NCBI RefSeq assembly: GCF_016907695.1
Contig: NZ_JAFBCK010000001.1
Span: forward strand, 5,382,001-5,446,000
Length of the DNA stretch: 64,000 nt
Origin: Actinokineospora baliensis
GTDB taxonomy: Bacteria; Actinomycetota; Actinomycetes; Mycobacteriales; Pseudonocardiaceae
Reading direction: 5' to 3'
The notes beneath the pieces were generated by a model that made no database searches, was not told the DNA's origin, and worked only from the letters and a program-made list of their open reading frames with translations. Positions 26,392 through 35,400 of this stretch are shown in pieces; position 1 is the first letter of the stretch, and each line of letters begins with the position of its first letter. The position numbers were made by a program, and so were the translations under genes.

Positions 26392-26404
26392 CTCGATCAT
26401 CGAG
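26392..26404. promoter_or_regulatory. Candidate operator, 6-1-6 inverted repeat
   Basis: CTCGATCATCGAG is a perfect inverted repeat with a one-base centre, 15 bases before the AraC-family start and within the 222-base divergent gap shared with the HTH-lectin gene. It could bind either regulator. It is too close to the start codon for a classic activator site, so repression or autoregulation is more likely if it is real. Confidence 0.3.
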
Positions 26405-26418
26405 ATTCTGGGGAACCG

Positions 26419-27396
26419 ATGTTCACCACATTCACCACCGACCGCGTGGATCCGGCCGAGCGGTTCGAGAGCCGAGTCCTCGAACCACGTGACGTGCTGT
26501 TGTCGATGCTGAGCTTCCCGTCGGTTCGGGTCCAGCGACCGGAAGTGTTGATCCGCCGCTCGGCCCCGGAGGCGTACCAGGTCAACCTGGTGCTCGACGG
26601 TCGTGCTGTCGTCGCGCAGCACGGCAGGCAGGCTGTGCTGGAACCAGGCGACTTCTCCGTCTGCGACACCTCGAAGCCGATGCGCGGCAGGCGTGTCGCC
26701 ACCACCGGCGCGCGGCTGGCACTCGTGCAGGTCCCGAAGGCACGGGTGCCACTGCCGGAATCCGGGCTGCGCGCGTTGATCGCCGTGCCATTCGACACCC
26801 GTAGCGGTGTGGGCGGCGTGTTCGCGCGGTGGGTCGTGGACGCCCTCGACCGCGCGGAGGAGTTCACTCCGGCCGACGCGGGTGTGTTGGCGTCAGTGAC
26901 CACGGACCTGCTGACCGCGGTACTGGCCGAACGGCTGGGCGAGGCGAGACCCGAGGACGACGCGGGCATGCGCAGGCGCGTCCACGACTTCATCGACCAG
27001 GAGTTGGGTGACCCGTCGTTGACCCCGGCGTCGGTCGCGCGCGCCCACCACATCTCGCTACGACGCCTGCAGCGCTTGTTCGCCGAACAGGACACGGGTC
27101 CTGCCGGGTTCATCCGGTCCCGGCGGCTCGAGCGCTGCCGCCGCGACCTCGCGGACCCCCGGGCGGCCACCACTCCCGTGCACACCATCGGCACCCGCTG
27201 GGGATTCCCCGACGCCGCCCATTTCAGCAGGCTGTTCCGGAGCACATTCGGCCACTCACCCGGTGAATACCGCAGGCTGTCGCGGATGAGCAATGGCGGG
27301 GCGCATTTCGACAAAGCGCTCATCGCCTGTTCCACGAGAACCTGGGGGCAAGCGGCATTCGCCGCGGACAAATCGAGAGGGGAAGAGACATGGTGA
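26419..27396 (+). CDS. AraC-family transcriptional regulator
   Basis: The open frame begins at 25975, but similarity starts at ATG 26419, preceded by GGGGAA, giving 325 residues. Residues about 20-170 form an AraC-binding-like cupin region (QVNLVLDGRAVVAQHGRQ, LEPGDFSVCDTSKP). The C-terminal HTH pair is clear: FIDQELGDPSLTPASVARAHHISLRRLQRLF and THTIGTRWGFPDAAHFSRLF-like sequence ending FGHSPGEYR. A tail of about 45 residues after SPGEYR is longer than usual. The last seven bases overlap the start of the next gene, so the regulator and the small secreted protein are coupled. Confidence 0.87.
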   Translation: MFTTFTTDRVDPAERFESRVLEPRDVLLSMLSFPSVRVQRPEVLIRRSAPEAYQVNLVLDGRAVVAQHGRQAVLEPGDFSVCDTSKPMRGRRVATTGARLALVQVPKARVPLPESGLRALIAVPFDTRSGVGGVFARWVVDALDRAEEFTPADAGVLASVTTDLLTAVLAERLGEARPEDDAGMRRRVHDFIDQELGDPSLTPASVARAHHISLRRLQRLFAEQDTGPAGFIRSRRLERCRRDLADPRAATTPVHTIGTRWGFPDAAHFSRLFRSTFGHSPGEYRRLSRMSNGGAHFDKALIACSTRTWGQAAFAADKSRGEETW

Positions 27397-27758
27397 AGAA
27401 GGCGATGGCCGGGCTGATCCTCGCCGCGGCCGCGATGGGTGTCGCGGGCACCGCATCGGCGACCACCACCACCGGCTCCGACGTGTTCGTCGTCCAGGGC
27501 AGCTGCGGGGACAAGCCGAAGAACCCGGTCACCACCGGGGGCGAAGCGGCCTGGACGATCACCTGCGGCGGCGGCAAGATCCGCGTGCAGGGCTGGGTGA
27601 AGGACACCAAGGCCGATGGCAAGGCCGCCGAGGTCTACGGCTCCTGGGGCGACGGCGCCAACTTCGGCACCGTCCACGCCGCCCCCGCGGGCACCCGCGT
27701 CGACTTCAACAAGCAACACGCGGGCACCTCGGTATACCTCTACCTGCGGGTCGTCTAG
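27390..27758 (+). CDS. Small secreted protein, unknown function
   Basis: A 122-residue protein with a textbook Sec signal peptide (MVKKAMAGLILAAAAMG, cleavage likely after TASA at about 25). The mature protein of about 97 residues is rich in Gly, Thr and beta-branched residues and has two cysteines (GSCGDKP and ITCGGGK) that could pair; it is probably a small beta-sandwich. No family recognised. AGAGGGGAAGAGAC precedes the ATG. It overlaps the AraC gene and is followed by a strong hairpin, so this two-gene unit likely ends here. Confidence 0.75.
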   Translation: MVKKAMAGLILAAAAMGVAGTASATTTTGSDVFVVQGSCGDKPKNPVTTGGEAAWTITCGGGKIRVQGWVKDTKADGKAAEVYGSWGDGANFGTVHAAPAGTRVDFNKQHAGTSVYLYLRVV

Positions 27759-27764
27759 GAGCCA

Positions 27765-27804
27765 CCTCGCGGACCCCTGTCAGTGGGGGGAGGGGTCCGC
27801 GAGG
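27765..27804 (+). terminator. Strong hairpin downstream of the secreted-protein gene
   Basis: CCTCGCGGACCCCT at 27765-27778 pairs perfectly with AGGGGTCCGCGAGG at 27791-27804 (14-bp stem, 12-base loop), seven bases after the stop codon. There is no T-run afterwards, as is normal for actinobacterial terminators. Confidence 0.75.
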
Positions 27805-27965
27805 CGCCCGCCGCATTCGCCCGTTGTTCTGCACCAACGGCCGAGCACTACCGCCACCGGTCATGTCACGCTGCTCGTGAAGCATGCGGGCCCGCCCGGG
27901 TGTCTCGTCGTGTCCCTGGGACGGCAGAGCATGATCGTGCAGGAGTCGCGAGGAGAAGCATCGTC

Positions 27966-28220
27966 GTGCACACCACCTCCAAGAGAATGCTGGTGCTGTT
28001 CGGAGCGCTGACACTGGCGCTGAGTCTTACCTTGACCGCCAACGCCAAAGCACCGTCGGCGCGACCCGCTCCCACGAATGACATCAGTCTCATCAGGAAC
28101 TACGCGACCCAGAATCCCAAGTGCGTCGGTTTGGCCAACAACGGCAGCACGGCCAACGGAACGCGCCTAGTCCTGTGGGACTGCCACCACGGCCTCGACC
28201 AGCAGTGGTCCAAGTCCTGA
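27966..28220 (+). CDS. Mini ricin-type lectin: secreted protein with a single QxW repeat
   Basis: The open frame is longer, but GTG at 27966 with AGGAG upstream gives an 84-residue product beginning VHTTSKRM and followed by a Sec signal (LVLFGALTLALSLTLTANA). The mature part of about 50 residues contains one ricin-B-like repeat: CVGLANNGSTANGTRLVLWDC then GLDQQW. Complete beta-trefoils need three such repeats, so this is either a decayed lectin, a unit that trimerises, or a short carbohydrate-binding peptide. It is followed by a strong hairpin, so it is a self-contained transcription unit. Confidence 0.6.
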   Translation: MHTTSKRMLVLFGALTLALSLTLTANAKAPSARPAPTNDISLIRNYATQNPKCVGLANNGSTANGTRLVLWDCHHGLDQQWSKS

Positions 28221-28242
28221 CCCACACCCGACGCCGATCAGT

Positions 28243-28289
28243 CGAGGGAGTGTCGCCGTCCGCGAGATGTGGACAGCGACACTCCCTCG
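28243..28289 (+). terminator. Strong hairpin downstream of the mini-lectin gene
   Basis: CGAGGGAGTGTCGC at 28243-28256 pairs perfectly with GCGACACTCCCTCG at 28276-28289 (14-bp stem, 19-base loop), 22 bases after the stop codon. It separates the lectin gene from the type VII secretion toxin set. Confidence 0.75.
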
Positions 28290-28371
28290 CCCCAAGGTCA
28301 CGGCGATCCGAGTCGGGAGGAACCGGTGGTCCGCCGGTCGCGTCCTAGGGCGCGGCGACGGGAGAGGGAGC

Positions 28372-28830
28372 ATGGCGGAACCGACCTTCGGGTTCGACGG
28401 GGCGCGGACCGAGGAGGAGATCCAGCGGTGGTCGGCGGGGATGGCCGCCAAGGCGGAGCGGTACCAGGTGATGCAGCAGCGGGTCACCGGCGTCACCTCG
28501 TCCGCCTCGTCCAGCGACGGTGTGGTCAGCGTGGTCGTGGACTCCGCGGGGGCCGTGCGGAGCCTGACCTTCACCGACGGTGTCCGCGCGTTCACCGGGG
28601 ACGCGTTGACCAAGGCGGTCGCAGAGACGATGCGGCGGGCGCAGGCGGGGATCACCGGGCAGGTCGCCGAGATCATGCGGGAGACCGTGGGCGATGACCC
28701 GGCGACCGTCGAGGCCGTTGTGTCGAACTACCGGCAGCGGTTCCCCGAACCCGAACCGGAGGACGCGCCTCGGCGCACGCGGCGCGACGACCAGGACGAC
28801 GACTTCGGCGATTACCCGTTCGGGCGATAG
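28372..28830 (+). CDS. YbaB/EbfC-family protein at the head of a type VII toxin set
   Basis: A 152-residue protein starting at ATG 28372 behind GGGAG. It has a YbaB/EbfC-like core: a long helix (TEEEIQRWSAGMAAKAERYQ), a beta strand pair with SDGVVSVVVDSAGAVRSLTF, and another long helix. Small YbaB-like proteins commonly precede ESX-type substrates in actinobacteria, where they may serve as accessory factors rather than nucleoid proteins. The acidic and basic tail (PEPEPEDAPRRTRRDDQDDD) is likely disordered. It is 12 bases upstream of the EspC-like gene. Confidence 0.8.
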   Translation: MAEPTFGFDGARTEEEIQRWSAGMAAKAERYQVMQQRVTGVTSSASSSDGVVSVVVDSAGAVRSLTFTDGVRAFTGDALTKAVAETMRRAQAGITGQVAEIMRETVGDDPATVEAVVSNYRQRFPEPEPEDAPRRTRRDDQDDDFGDYPFGR

Positions 28831-28842
28831 GAGGAGCGGGCG

Positions 28843-29148
28843 ATGGACGGCTTCACCGTCTTGGACAACGAGCTGACGGCGCACATGAGCAGGCTCAACG
28901 CGCTGGGTGACCGGTTGGACACCGCGCTCGACGCCGCCAACCAGGTGACTCTGGGGACCGAGGCGTACGGGGTGATCTGCCAGTTCTTCGTGCCGGTGGT
29001 GCAGGCGGTCAGCCAGCCGGGCACCCAGGCCCTCGGTGACGCCGCTGCGGCCGTCGAGCAGATGGCGAGCGGGGTGCGCGACACCCTGACCGGCTACAAC
29101 AACACCGACCGGGCCAACACCCGGCCCTTCACCGGGAACCTCACATGA
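28843..29148 (+). CDS. EspC-like type VII secretion partner (WXG100-related)
   Basis: A 101-residue helical protein of the ESX-1 EspC-like type: MDGFTVLDNELTAHMSRLNALGDRLDTAL, TEAYGVICQFFVPVVQ, and AAAVEQMASGVRDTLTGYNNTD. It has no WXG but does have the helical hairpin layout and the C-terminal YNNTD tail of the family. Such proteins pair with the N-terminal domain of the adjacent toxin to form the export substrate. GGAGGAG lies before the ATG, and the stop overlaps the toxin start by four bases. Confidence 0.8.
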   Translation: MDGFTVLDNELTAHMSRLNALGDRLDTALDAANQVTLGTEAYGVICQFFVPVVQAVSQPGTQALGDAAAAVEQMASGVRDTLTGYNNTDRANTRPFTGNLT

Positions 29149-30950
29149 CCAATCCCCTGATCGCCGAGCGGCAGGACTCCACCACCGGCTACTCCGGCAT
29201 AGGCATCGCCGAGTCCGCCGTCGACCTGTACAACGGCGTGCAGAACGGCTCCTGGGTGGAGGGCGGCCTCGGCTTCGCGGGCACCGGCCTGGAGATGCTG
29301 TCGCTGGCCATCGACCCGGTCGGGACGCTGCTGCAGTACGCGGTGTCGTGGCTCATGGAGCACGTCAAGCCGCTGTCGGACGCGCTGGACTGGCTGGCAG
29401 GCGACGGGGACCAGGTCGCCGCGTACGCCCAGACCTGGAAGAACGTCGCCAAGGCGACGGCCGCGGTCGCCGTGGACCTGGGTGCGGAGGTCGCCAACGG
29501 CACTGGCGGCTGGACCGGGCCCGCCGCCGACGCGTACCGGGCGTTCGCCAAGGACAAGCAGGACAAGATCACCGCGGCAGGCACGGGCGCCGAGACGATC
29601 GGCACGGTCGTCGAGGTCGTGGGCATGCTGGTGGCCGCGGTCCGCGAGATCGTCCGCGACCTGGTCGCCGAGTGCGTGGCCACGCTGATCGCCCGCATCC
29701 CGCAGTGGGTCGCCGAGATCGGCGGCACGCTGGGCATCGCCACCCCGCACGTGGTGGCCTCGGCGGTCGCGCTGATCAGCAAGTGGGTCGCCAGGATCGG
29801 CGACTTCATCACCAAGCTGACCCGCTCCCTGCAGAAGCTGCGCCCGATCATGAGCAAGCTGGGCGAGCTCTGGGACGCCATCCGCAAGGCCCTGCGCAAG
29901 GGTCCCGGCGGCGGCACCTCGACCCCGTCGTCCCCCGACGGCGTGAACCCGGTCCGCTCCATCCCCGACGCCCTCGACGGCTCCCCCAGCCCGGACCTCG
30001 GCACCACCACCCCGCCGAGCACGCCGTCGACCACGTCGTCCCCGCAGGGCTCCACCGCGCCGCCGACGACGAGCACCTCGCCGTCCACCACCACGCCGTC
30101 CTCGGTCGACGCCCCCACCGGCTCCGGTACCCCGTCGACGACGAGCACGACGCCGTCGTCGACCACCACCCCGTCCTCAGTCGACACCCCCGGTACCTCG
30201 ACACCGCCCACCGACACCGGTGGTGGCACACCCCCGGGCGCCCCTCCCAAGGACCCGGAGACACCGTCTTCACCCTCGGAGCCGCCGCGGCCGATCCCGT
30301 CCGACCGCGCCCGCGGCCAGAGCATGGGACACCTCCAGGGCGAACTCACGCGCGACGCCAGCGGGCGCATCACCCACGTGGACGGCCAGCCGCTGTCCGA
30401 GCACCTGCGCGACCTGACCGACCGGCGCACCGACGAGATCCGCCGCATGAAGGACAACGGCGACATCTCGGCGAAGGAGCACGGCCCGGTCAACGCCCTC
30501 GCCGTCGACACCCGGACCGGCGAGGTGTTCGAGGGCGTCAACGGCAGGCCGCGCGAGGTCATCCCCGAGCAGGACCTGCACCCCGTGCTGCGCGAGCGAC
30601 TGGAGCAGATGCGCGAGAACGGCCCGTACCAGCAGTACGACCGCGACACCGGCCAACCGATCATGCGCGACGGCCAGCCGTGGCAGACCGAGTTCCCGCA
30701 CGGCGACAACCCGTTGCGGCACGCGGAGGTCAAGGCGGTCAACGAGATGCTGTGGGCGCGCGGCCCCGACGCCGACGCGAGCACCATGTCGGACTTCCGC
30801 GTCGACAACCGCTTCCCGTTCGGCAAGGACGGCCCCGGCTCGGCACCGTGCTGCGCCAACTGCCATAGGATGCTGGAGGGAACCCCCAGCAACGCGGGCC
30901 GCTTGACGTACGACCGCGGCCACCCCGACAGCCAGTTCATCCCGGAGTGA
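29145..30950 (+). CDS. Type VII-secreted polymorphic toxin with YwqJ-type deaminase domain
   Basis: 601 residues. The N-terminal 230 or so are helical and hydrophobic, with LNG/PPE-like traits (LSLAIDPVGTLLQYAVSWLMEHVKPLSDALDWLAGDGD; WTGPAADAYRAFAKDKQDKI is a WXG-like turn). Residues about 262-388 form a Ser/Thr/Pro linker made of TPSSTTTPSSV-type repeats. The C-terminal about 210 residues form a YwqJ-like nucleic-acid or nucleoside deaminase: HAE at 526-528 and PCCANC at 568-573 supply the Zn ligands and catalytic Glu. The following gene is the matching YwqK-type antitoxin. Start ATG overlaps the EspC-like gene. The toxin substrate is unknown. Confidence 0.88.
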   Translation: MTNPLIAERQDSTTGYSGIGIAESAVDLYNGVQNGSWVEGGLGFAGTGLEMLSLAIDPVGTLLQYAVSWLMEHVKPLSDALDWLAGDGDQVAAYAQTWKNVAKATAAVAVDLGAEVANGTGGWTGPAADAYRAFAKDKQDKITAAGTGAETIGTVVEVVGMLVAAVREIVRDLVAECVATLIARIPQWVAEIGGTLGIATPHVVASAVALISKWVARIGDFITKLTRSLQKLRPIMSKLGELWDAIRKALRKGPGGGTSTPSSPDGVNPVRSIPDALDGSPSPDLGTTTPPSTPSTTSSPQGSTAPPTTSTSPSTTTPSSVDAPTGSGTPSTTSTTPSSTTTPSSVDTPGTSTPPTDTGGGTPPGAPPKDPETPSSPSEPPRPIPSDRARGQSMGHLQGELTRDASGRITHVDGQPLSEHLRDLTDRRTDEIRRMKDNGDISAKEHGPVNALAVDTRTGEVFEGVNGRPREVIPEQDLHPVLRERLEQMRENGPYQQYDRDTGQPIMRDGQPWQTEFPHGDNPLRHAEVKAVNEMLWARGPDADASTMSDFRVDNRFPFGKDGPGSAPCCANCHRMLEGTPSNAGRLTYDRGHPDSQFIPE

Positions 30951-30955
30951 GCGCC

Positions 30956-31306
30956 ATGCGAGTCGACTACGACGACGTCGTCTTCGAAGACGACCTCCGC
31001 GTCACCTACCAGGGCCGGGCCTTCACCGGCGAGGTGGTCGAACACGCCCCCAACGGCGCGGTCGTCGCCCTCACCACGTACTTCGAAGGCCTGGAGGACG
31101 GCCCTTCAGCGGAGTGGTACCCGACGGGCGAGCCGAAAGCAGAGGGCACGGTCCGCGCGGGCAGCGCGGTCGGCGTCCACAAGACCTGGCACCGCAACGG
31201 AACCATCGCCACCTACGACGAGTTCACCGACCGCGGCAAACTCACCCTCCGCCGCCGCTGGGACGAGTCCGGCACCGTCCTCGAAGACCGCTCCTTCTCC
31301 GCTTGA
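30956..31306 (+). CDS. YwqK-family antitoxin (immunity to the deaminase toxin)
   Basis: A 116-residue protein of MORN-like repeats, the YwqK pattern: FTGEVVEHAPNGAVVALTTYFEGLEDGPS, WYPTGEPKAEGTVRAGSAVGVHKTWHRNGT and LTLRRRWDESGTVLEDRSF. YwqK proteins neutralise YwqJ-type toxins in Bacillus. ATG 30956 is favoured because GGAG lies eight bases upstream; the GTG at 30947 that overlaps the toxin stop is an alternative. The deaminase-YwqK pairing here is a textbook toxin-immunity arrangement. Confidence 0.88.
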   Translation: MRVDYDDVVFEDDLRVTYQGRAFTGEVVEHAPNGAVVALTTYFEGLEDGPSAEWYPTGEPKAEGTVRAGSAVGVHKTWHRNGTIATYDEFTDRGKLTLRRRWDESGTVLEDRSFSA

Positions 31307-31311
31307 GCAGG

Positions 31312-31956
31312 TCACCAGCCGCGGGATCGCCACTCCGCCAGTGACGGACGCTCGGCGCCGAGGGTGGTGTCGCGGCCGTGGCCCGGGTACACCCAGGTCT
31401 CGTCCGGCAGTGCGTCGAAGAGCTTGGTGGTGACGTCGTGGTAGAGGGAGTCGAAGGCCGACGCGTCGCCGAAGGTGTTGCCCACGCCGCCGGGGAACAG
31501 GGAGTCGCCGGTGAACAGGTGCGGGTGTCCGTGGGGGTCTTGGTAGAGCAGGGCGACGCTGCCAGGGGTGTGGCCGGTCAGGCGGATGACGGTGAGGCTG
31601 AACCCGCCGCAGGTGATGACATCGCCGTCGCCCAGGCCGACGTCAGTGGGAACACCAATGGCAGGAGCGTCGGGGGCACCCGCATACGTGCGCGCACCCG
31701 TCGCGGCCACCACCTGCGGGAGAGCGTCACGCCAGTGGTCCCAGTGCTGGTGAGTGGTGACCACGATGTCGAGGCGGCCGCCGCACAGGTCAAGCAGCCG
31801 CTCGGGCTCGCTGGCGGCGGCGATCATGAGCTGCTGGCCGGTTGATCGGCAGCGCAGCAGGTAGCAGTTGTTGTCGCCCGCCCCGACCGAAACCTTCTCG
31901 ATGACCACGTCGGGGAGCTCGCGAACTCCCGGCGCGGTTCCGTTGTAGAGATCCAC
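31312..31956 (-). CDS. MBL-fold metallo-hydrolase (glyoxalase II-like)
   Basis: From GTG 31956 the protein has 214 residues; the frame upstream is spurious. Zn-binding motif HQHWDH in VVTTHQHWDHWRDALPQV, then RLTGHTPGSVALLYQ, FTGDSLFPGGVGNT and WVYPGHGRDTTLGAERP, the full set of metallo-beta-lactamase-fold ligands. Members hydrolyse thioesters or related bonds; the substrate is not evident. It is convergent with the YwqK gene (5-base gap) and on the same strand as the second RHS toxin and its immunity gene, 50 bases after the latter. Confidence 0.87.
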   Translation of the reverse strand: MDLYNGTAPGVRELPDVVIEKVSVGAGDNNCYLLRCRSTGQQLMIAAASEPERLLDLCGGRLDIVVTTHQHWDHWRDALPQVVAATGARTYAGAPDAPAIGVPTDVGLGDGDVITCGGFSLTVIRLTGHTPGSVALLYQDPHGHPHLFTGDSLFPGGVGNTFGDASAFDSLYHDVTTKLFDALPDETWVYPGHGRDTTLGAERPSLAEWRSRGW

Positions 31957-32006
31957 TGGGCCACGATACCGGCGCTGGCCGCCAGGTATCGGCGAGAGCC
32001 CGTGCG

Positions 32007-32477
32007 TCACCCCGCGTGGGCACTGGGCTCGACGGCGGCCAAGCGGTTTCGCAACAGCGAGTAGTCGGCCGCGTTCCTCGGCGCGACCTCCGTCATGTCG
32101 GCGAAGAAGCGGTCTCCCGCGGCCTTCAGGGCACCAACGAACGCCACTCGCTCCACACTGGACCGTCGGACCCCCGCACCCGCTCGGCTGGTCACCTCGA
32201 CCCGGCCGCGTCGGGCCTCGAAGGACAGCTCGACCGGTTGATCCGGGAAGTAGGTCGACACCCGCGGCGTCCTGGTGAACTCCTCCAGCATGTCGACGAT
32301 GTAGGCCCACAGCTGATCAACATAGTCCCATGTGGACCGACCGATGATCTCCTCGCCGTTGAGCCGCAGTTCAACGGCGCCCTCGATGTGGGTCGGTACC
32401 GGCGGTGTCCAGGCGCACCCGGCTACCGGGCGGAACTCGCCGCCCGGTAGCCGGAGGTAGGATTCGACCTCGATCAC
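32007..32477 (-). CDS. Candidate immunity protein for the second RHS toxin
   Basis: A 156-residue protein whose GTG start overlaps the RHS stop as GTGA, so it is translated right after the toxin tip. It has no signal or membrane segment. Visible stretches are YLRLPGGEFRPVAGCAW, STWDYVDQLWAYIVDMLEEF and VELSFEARRGRVEVTSRA, a mix of beta and helical elements. No family could be named. The immediate coupling to a polymorphic toxin is the reason for the immunity call. Confidence 0.7.
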   Translation of the reverse strand: MIEVESYLRLPGGEFRPVAGCAWTPPVPTHIEGAVELRLNGEEIIGRSTWDYVDQLWAYIVDMLEEFTRTPRVSTYFPDQPVELSFEARRGRVEVTSRAGAGVRRSSVERVAFVGALKAAGDRFFADMTEVAPRNAADYSLLRNRLAAVEPSAHAG

Positions 32478-35400
32478 GGTGGTGAGGCTACCGGGTAGAG
32501 CTGGCCGACCCTGCCGTTGTTGAGACCGACGACGTACTCCTTGCCGTTGACCGTGCCCCGAACCTGGTACATGCCCCGGGAGCCGCGGGTGGCCAGCGTG
32601 TCCCGGTTCTGCTTGAGCACGTCGCTGACGGTGTCCTGGACGTCGTTCACCGACATCCGCCGGTCGAAGAAGCTCTGCGTCGCCTTCACCGAGCCGTTCC
32701 AGTAGGTCGGGTGGTGGCGGGTGAGGATGTGGTCCATGCCCCGCTTGTCGAGCAGGAACGACTGGTTGCCGAACATGTACCGCTTGCTGGTCCAGTCGCG
32801 CAGGATCGTCAGGCAGTTGTGCACCAGGACCGGTGTGTCGCCCGCCAGCACGTGGTAGGTGTGCCGGGTGTCCACGGTCAGGTCGTAGGTGCGCGCCGCC
32901 ATCGAGTGGACGCGGGTCGAGGTGACCTCCGCCCCACCACCGGGTGACTGGACGGGATCTCCCGCGACCAGTTCGTCCGCGCGCACCCAGATCCGCTTGG
33001 CCGTGTCGAACACGAGGTGGTGGTCGGTGACCACCACCTCACCGGTGCCGACACCCAACGTGACGTAGCGGGTGTCCTTGTCGGTGATGTGCAGCGCGGT
33101 GACCGCGTGCGACTCGAGCTCGCCACCCGGTGCCGCGCTGGCCACCACGTCGCCGACCTCGACGTACTCGATGGCCTTGGTGCCGCCGTCGGCCATCAGG
33201 ACCCGGGTGCCGCCGACGAAGCTGTTGCACGCGGCCGGGATGATGTTCTTGCCGTAGCTCTCGGCGAGTTCCGAGAGCAGGGCGCGCTCGCCGGTGCGCA
33301 CCAGGGACTTGGTGAGCTTGTTCAGCTTGCCGAACGGGATGAAGTCCAGCGGGGCGGTGAGGCAGGCGGCGCTGTCTTGGCCCGAGACGCACATGAAGGC
33401 GTCGTAGCCGGGCAGCAGTTGCAGCAGCACCGTGTTGTCGGCGTCGAGCAGGCCCTGTGCGTGGGCCTCGAGGCAGAACGCCTCGGGACCCGAGGTCATG
33501 CTGCCGCCGCCGCAGATCCGGTCCGCCCAGTGGTGGATGGCGATCCCGTACTCGTTCTCCAGGTAGTCGCGAAGCGGGTAGCGCTCCTTGAGCTCCTTGA
33601 AGGTCGGGACGACGACGTCGGCGATCTTGGGCTGCTTCGACCGGTCGGTGTTCCTGCCCGACAGGAACTCCTCGACCTCCTTCTCCTCGCGCCTTTCCGC
33701 CTCCGACGAGCACACGGCCCGCCCGGTCGAGCAGCCGACGCTGGTGTTGGCGGGCGAACCGGTGGCGCACCCGTCGCAGAACAGCCCCGTGGGGTCGGAG
33801 TGCGTCGTCGGGTTGTTGCTCGCGTACCCGTAGCCGGTCCAGGACTGCGGGTCCGCCGGGTCCAGCACCGGGTCGACCGAGGCGAAGCGGCCGAGCACCG
33901 GGTCGTACTGGCGGACGCCCACGTCGACCAGGCCGGTGGTGGCGTTGGTCGGCTTGTCCAGGAAGCCGCGGTTGTCCGCCCACGGGCCGCCCTGCACCAC
34001 GCCGACCGGGTTGCCGTAGGGGTCCATCTCCCGGCGGGTCTCGGCGAAGCCCACGGCCGACACCGACACCTGGGCCGTACCGTGCTGGTCACCGTGCAGG
34101 TACTCCGGTGCGCCGCTGCCCACCCGGCGGGCGACCTTGGTGCCGTTGTGGGTGTAGTACCGCGTGCCGGTGATCGTTCCGGTCGCGGTGTCGCGGGCGA
34201 ACTCCTGTCCCGGCAGGTACAGGATCACCTTGCCCGGTTCGCGTCGGACGAGCTGGTTGCCGTCGGCGTCGTAGGTGTAGGTGGTGTCGCCGGCGGGCGA
34301 TTGGACCCGCTTGAGCCGGTTGTTCTCGGTCCAGGTCAAGGTGTGGACAGTGCCGTTGATGTCGCGGCTGGTGGTGTTGCCCGCGTTGTCGTAGGCGAAG
34401 CTGCTGCCCGTGTTCCCGCCGGGTCCAGTGGTCGAGGTCGAGGTCAACGCGTGCGGCCGGGCACCGGCCGCGGCCGGGTAGGTGTAGGTCGTGGTGGTGT
34501 CCGCTTGGCCGATGCCGTGCCGGGTCTGGCCGGTGCGCAGTCCGTTGGCCGTGAACGTCCACGACGTCCAGTACGGGTCCGGGCCACCGACGTTCGTCGC
34601 CCCCGGTGTGGTGCTCGGCTGGCCCGCGCACCCGTCGGTCGCCGTCCACGCCGTGGACAGCCGGTTCAAGGCGTCGTAGCCGAAGCACTGGGTGCGGGTG
34701 CTGCCCGACCGAGCGTTGACGATCTTGGTGAGGTTGCCCGCCGGGTCCCGGGTGTAGGTGAGGTCGTCCACCAGCGGGCTGGCCCGCTGCACCGAGAGGT
34801 TCGTGTGGTTGACCGCGTGCGTGCGCGGGTCGCGTTCGAAGGTCAGCGTGCCCGCGTTCGAGCCCGAGCTGAGCAGGTACTGGGACTCTTCGCCGACCGG
34901 GCTGTAGCTCGTGCCGGACACGTAGTCCCAGACGTTGCTGTAGGTCTCGGTCGGGCTCCCGTACCGGTTGAGCTTGATCGCCAGCGCCTCACCGGGGAGA
35001 CCGCCCTTGGTCGGCAGGGAGATCCCGGTCAGTTGGCCGGTGCCCGTGTAGGAGTAGGTCGTGGTGTAGAGCCCGTTGAGGCCGGTTTCCTGCGACGGGA
35101 CCGACACGATGTTGTTCTGCGGCAGCCCGAGCGCGTTGTAGCCGGTGACCCCGACCTGGTAGTTGCCGTCCGCGGTGAAGCGGGTGGTCGAGGCGAGTTG
35201 GCCCGTGCCGCCCGATGCCGTGTCGAACACCCACGACGCCAGTTTGGTCCTGGTGGCGGGCGCGGCCCCGCTGTACTCCGCCAGGCGCCTGCCCAGCGCG
35301 TCGTAGTCGTAGCTGAGCACCTGTCCGCGCCCGTCGGTGGCGGTGGTGACCTGGTCGGCCAGGTCGTAGGTGCGCGTCGAGTGGCCCGCGTCGGGGTCGA

